From an uncultured Collinsella sp. (lineage in GTDB: Bacteria; Actinomycetota; Coriobacteriia; Coriobacteriales; Coriobacteriaceae): a stretch of 9,557 bases of DNA. Positions 8,025 through 9,557 of this stretch are shown in pieces. Within the stretch, counting starts at the first letter, position 1. Each line of letters opens with the position of its first letter. The stretch covers positions 1 through 9,557 of the forward strand of contig CAAESW010000046.1 in NCBI GenBank assembly GCA_900758845.1, read 5' to 3'. Both the position numbers and the translations under genes were made by a program. The notes beneath the pieces were generated by a model. It made no database searches and was not told the origin of the DNA. It saw nothing but the letters and a program-made list of their open reading frames with translations.

Positions 8025-8029
8025 AATCT

Positions 8030-9379
8030 GTGCCAAAAAAGACTGAGAGCACGGGTACTGGGCTGGAATCCTACGTTGCAAAGCTCATGGGCAACGGCTC
8101 AAACAGGACTTCGGTAACCGAGGACGAGATTCAGGTCGCCCTGAAGGATATCGATGTTTCTGACGAGCAGCTCACCGCGGTGTATTCCGCGCTGCGCAAC
8201 AGCGGCATCCAGATTATCTCCGCGAGCGGTAACGACGACGCCCCCATGGGCGTCGACGATGACGATACCGATTCTGATACCGACGATTTCGATGACGACG
8301 ACGAGCACGATTCCGGCTCGCTCGACGATCACGAGCTCAAGATGGCCCGCCAGGCCGACGCCGAGATGGGTTCTTCCAAGAGCAAGAAGAAGCGCACCGT
8401 GCGCACGTCCCGTTCGCGTTCGCGCGTGCGCGGCATCGATGCCTCCACGGTGATGCTGACCGGCGACCCGGTCCGTATGTACCTCAAGGAGATCGGCAAG
8501 GTCGACCTGCTGACCGCCTCCGAAGAGGTCGATCTGGCCATGAAGATCGAGGCCGGTCTTGAGGCCACCGAGAAGCTCGAGGCCGCCGATGCTGGTGAGC
8601 TCGAACTCACGCGTGCCGAGATGCGTCGTCTTACGCGCATTGAGAACGTGGGCCTCGAAGCCAAGCAGGCGCTCATCAGCGCAAACCTGCGTCTGGTCGT
8701 CTCCATTGCCAAGCGCTATGTCGGTCGCGGCATGCTGTTCCTGGACCTGATTCAGGAGGGCAACCTCGGTCTGATCCGCGCCGTCGAGAAGTTCGACTAC
8801 CAGAAGGGCTTTAAGTTCTCCACGTACGCCACGTGGTGGATCCGTCAGGCTATTACGCGCGCTATCGCCGACCAGGCCCGTACCATCCGTATTCCCGTGC
8901 ACATGGTCGAGACCATCAACAAGCTCGTCCGCGTGCAGCGCCAGCTTCTCCAGGACCTGGGTCGCGACCCGACCCCCGAGGAGATCGGTGCCGAGATGGA
9001 CATGAGTGCCGACCGCGTCCGCGAGATCCAGAAGATCTCGCAGGAGCCCGTGTCGCTCGAGACCCCCATCGGCGAGGAAGAGGATTCCCAGCTGGGCGAC
9101 TTCATCGAGGACTCCCAGGCCATCGTTCCGCCCGATGCGGCCAGCTTCTCTATGCTGCAGGAGCAGCTCACCCAGGTGCTCGACTCGCTTGCCGATCGTG
9201 AGCGTAAGGTTATCGAGCTGCGCTTTGGCCTTGTCGACGGACATCCCCGTACGCTCGAGGAAGTCGGCCGCGAGTTTGGCGTTACGCGCGAGCGCATCCG
9301 CCAGATCGAGTCCAAGACTCTGGCCAAGCTTCGCCACCCGAGCCGTAGCAGCAAGCTCAAAGACTATATCGAGAGCTAG
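8030..9379 (+). CDS. rpoD: Primary (group 1) sigma-70 factor
   Basis: Housekeeping sigma factor directing RNA polymerase to most promoters. From GTG 8030 it has 449 residues (454 if ATG 8015 is used). A short region 1.1-like helix set covers about 30-65 (TEDEIQVALKDIDVSDEQL). A very acidic stretch follows at about 76-104, then a Lys/Arg/Ser-rich basic patch at about 115-137. Region 1.2 starts at DPVRMYLKEIG (146). Region 2 includes NLRLVVSIAKRYVGRG (from 219), the DLIQEGNLGLIRAVEKFD core-binding element and the -10 recognition block ATWWIRQAI (267-275). Region 3 follows (IRIPVHMVETINKL, GRDPTPEEI). Region 4 ends with the -35 recognition helix-turn-helix TLEEVGREFGVTRERIRQIE (408-427). All regions of a primary sigma are intact. 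Length is between B. subtilis SigA (371) and mycobacterial SigA (528). C-ending codon bias suggests strong expression. It follows dnaG and ends before a strong terminator. Confidence 0.97.
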   Translation: MPKKTESTGTGLESYVAKLMGNGSNRTSVTEDEIQVALKDIDVSDEQLTAVYSALRNSGIQIISASGNDDAPMGVDDDDTDSDTDDFDDDDEHDSGSLDDHELKMARQADAEMGSSKSKKKRTVRTSRSRSRVRGIDASTVMLTGDPVRMYLKEIGKVDLLTASEEVDLAMKIEAGLEATEKLEAADAGELELTRAEMRRLTRIENVGLEAKQALISANLRLVVSIAKRYVGRGMLFLDLIQEGNLGLIRAVEKFDYQKGFKFSTYATWWIRQAITRAIADQARTIRIPVHMVETINKLVRVQRQLLQDLGRDPTPEEIGAEMDMSADRVREIQKISQEPVSLETPIGEEEDSQLGDFIEDSQAIVPPDAASFSMLQEQLTQVLDSLADRERKVIELRFGLVDGHPRTLEEVGREFGVTRERIRQIESKTLAKLRHPSRSSKLKDYIES

Positions 9380-9390
9380 TCAAGCAAGAG

Positions 9391-9423
9391 GCGCCCTCAA
9401 GCACATTCGCTTGGGGGCGCTTT
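9391..9423 (+). terminator. Intrinsic terminator after rpoD
   Basis: A 12-base-pair stem (9391-9402 with 9409-9420, left arm GCGCCCTCAAGC, right arm GCTTGGGGGCGC) has one internal U·G pair and a 6-base loop (ACATTC). TTTC follows. It begins 12 bases after the rpoD stop. The stem is strong, but the T-run is short (three T), common in high-GC Actinomycetota. It probably ends the whole operon. Confidence 0.8.
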
Positions 9424-9437
9424 CATGTAGTCGTTGG

Positions 9438-9473
9438 GGACGTTCTTGAATGACTAGTCGTTTAAGAACGTCC
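9438..9473. repeat. 36-base near-perfect palindrome of unknown role
   Basis: The left half GGACGTTCTTGAATGACT and the right half AGTCGTTTAAGAACGTCC are reverse complements at 16 of 18 positions, centred between 9455 and 9456. Both mismatches become G·U or U·G pairs in a + strand RNA but A·C mismatches in a - strand RNA. The outer 10 pairs are perfect and the centre is the 8-base palindrome GACTAGTC. No T-run follows, so it is not a classical terminator. It could be a dispersed intergenic repeat, a processing or stability hairpin, or a protein-binding palindrome. The palindrome itself is seen directly; the role is unknown. Confidence 0.75.
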
Positions 9474-9557
9474 ATTACAGTCGAAATTGTCAGCCCGGGA
9501 CCGTCTCGGGCTACGATTGAGGCGCGCCCAGAACGGGCCGCCGACCGGGCGCCCGCG
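9450..9557 (+). CDS. Doubtful partial ORF running off the right edge
   Basis: ATG at 9450 opens 36 codons without a stop to the window end, beginning MTSRLRTSITVEIVSPGPS. A GGGGA at 9436-9440 lies 9 bases upstream. I recognise no family. The start lies inside the palindrome and the frame then passes through a second hairpin, so it may be a chance open frame in repeat-rich, GC-rich DNA. The opposite strand is also open here from the edge to a TAA at 9462-9464. Coding status cannot be decided from this window. Confidence 0.15.
   Translation, partial: MTSRLRTSITVEIVSPGPSRATIEARPERAADRAPA
9492..9512. repeat. Second GC-rich hairpin in the 3' flank
   Basis: AGCCCGGGA (9492-9500) can pair with TCTCGGGCT (9504-9512) over a 3-base CCG loop, with one G·U pair. 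There is no following T-run (ACGATTGAGG follows). It may be part of the same structured intergenic unit as the 36-base palindrome. The remaining 45 bases to the edge are very GC-rich, with no further feature I can name. Confidence 0.45.

Noticed and set aside
8099..9337. 412-codon open frame on the - strand opposite rpoD
   Set aside because: It mirrors the codon structure of the certain rpoD gene. High-GC genes with C-ending codons leave the antisense frame open. The product is a repetitive Leu/Gly/Asp/His-rich sequence with no recognisable domain or ribosome site.
9485..9557. tRNA or small RNA gene at the right edge
   Set aside because: The GC-rich hairpin does not fit a cloverleaf: no T-loop GTTCGA-type sequence or anticodon arm at correct spacing could be found.
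1..9557. CRISPR array, insertion sequence, prophage or defence system
   Set aside because: No regularly spaced repeats, transposase, integrase or nuclease system is visible. All confident genes are conserved housekeeping genes on one strand.

Overview
The window reads as one stretch of a high-GC Gram-positive chromosome. The C-ending codon bias, a GTG start on dnaG and a likely one on rpoD, a long charged N-terminus on IF-2 and the gene content fit Actinomycetota. The overall flavour (compact overlapping genes, short sigma factor, gut-type Coriobacteriia sequence style) suggests the Collinsella/Coriobacteriia group. This taxonomic placement is inference from protein style, not from a search.

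Layout: all confident genes lie on the + strand. The window opens inside infB (translation initiation factor IF-2, 5' end missing). It is followed almost without gaps by rbfA (30S maturation factor), a DHH/DHHA1 phosphoesterase of the NrnA type, truB (tRNA pseudouridine-55 synthase), ribF (riboflavin kinase/FAD synthetase), dnaG (primase) and, after a 110-base gap, rpoD (primary sigma factor). rbfA/nrnA, truB/ribF and ribF/dnaG overlap by 8, 4 and 8 bases. The infB-rbfA and nrnA-truB gaps are 11 and 15 bases. Genes 1 to 6 therefore look like one transcription unit with translational coupling. A putative extended -10 promoter sits just before rpoD, and a strong stem-loop terminator closes the unit after it.

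Functionally the block joins two classic clusters: the IF-2/ribosome-maturation/tRNA-modification cluster (infB-rbfA-nrnA-truB-ribF) and the dnaG-rpoD half of the macromolecular synthesis operon. Together they cover initiation of translation, replication priming and transcription.

The last ~180 bases are the least explained part. After the terminator comes a 36-base near-perfect palindrome whose only two mismatches would be G·U pairs in a + strand RNA. A second GC-rich hairpin and short open frames running off the right edge follow it. No CRISPR array, insertion sequence, tRNA, rRNA or defence system is visible. Most of the window is conserved core genome, and I see no clear undescribed system. 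The 3' flank is the part most worth checking.
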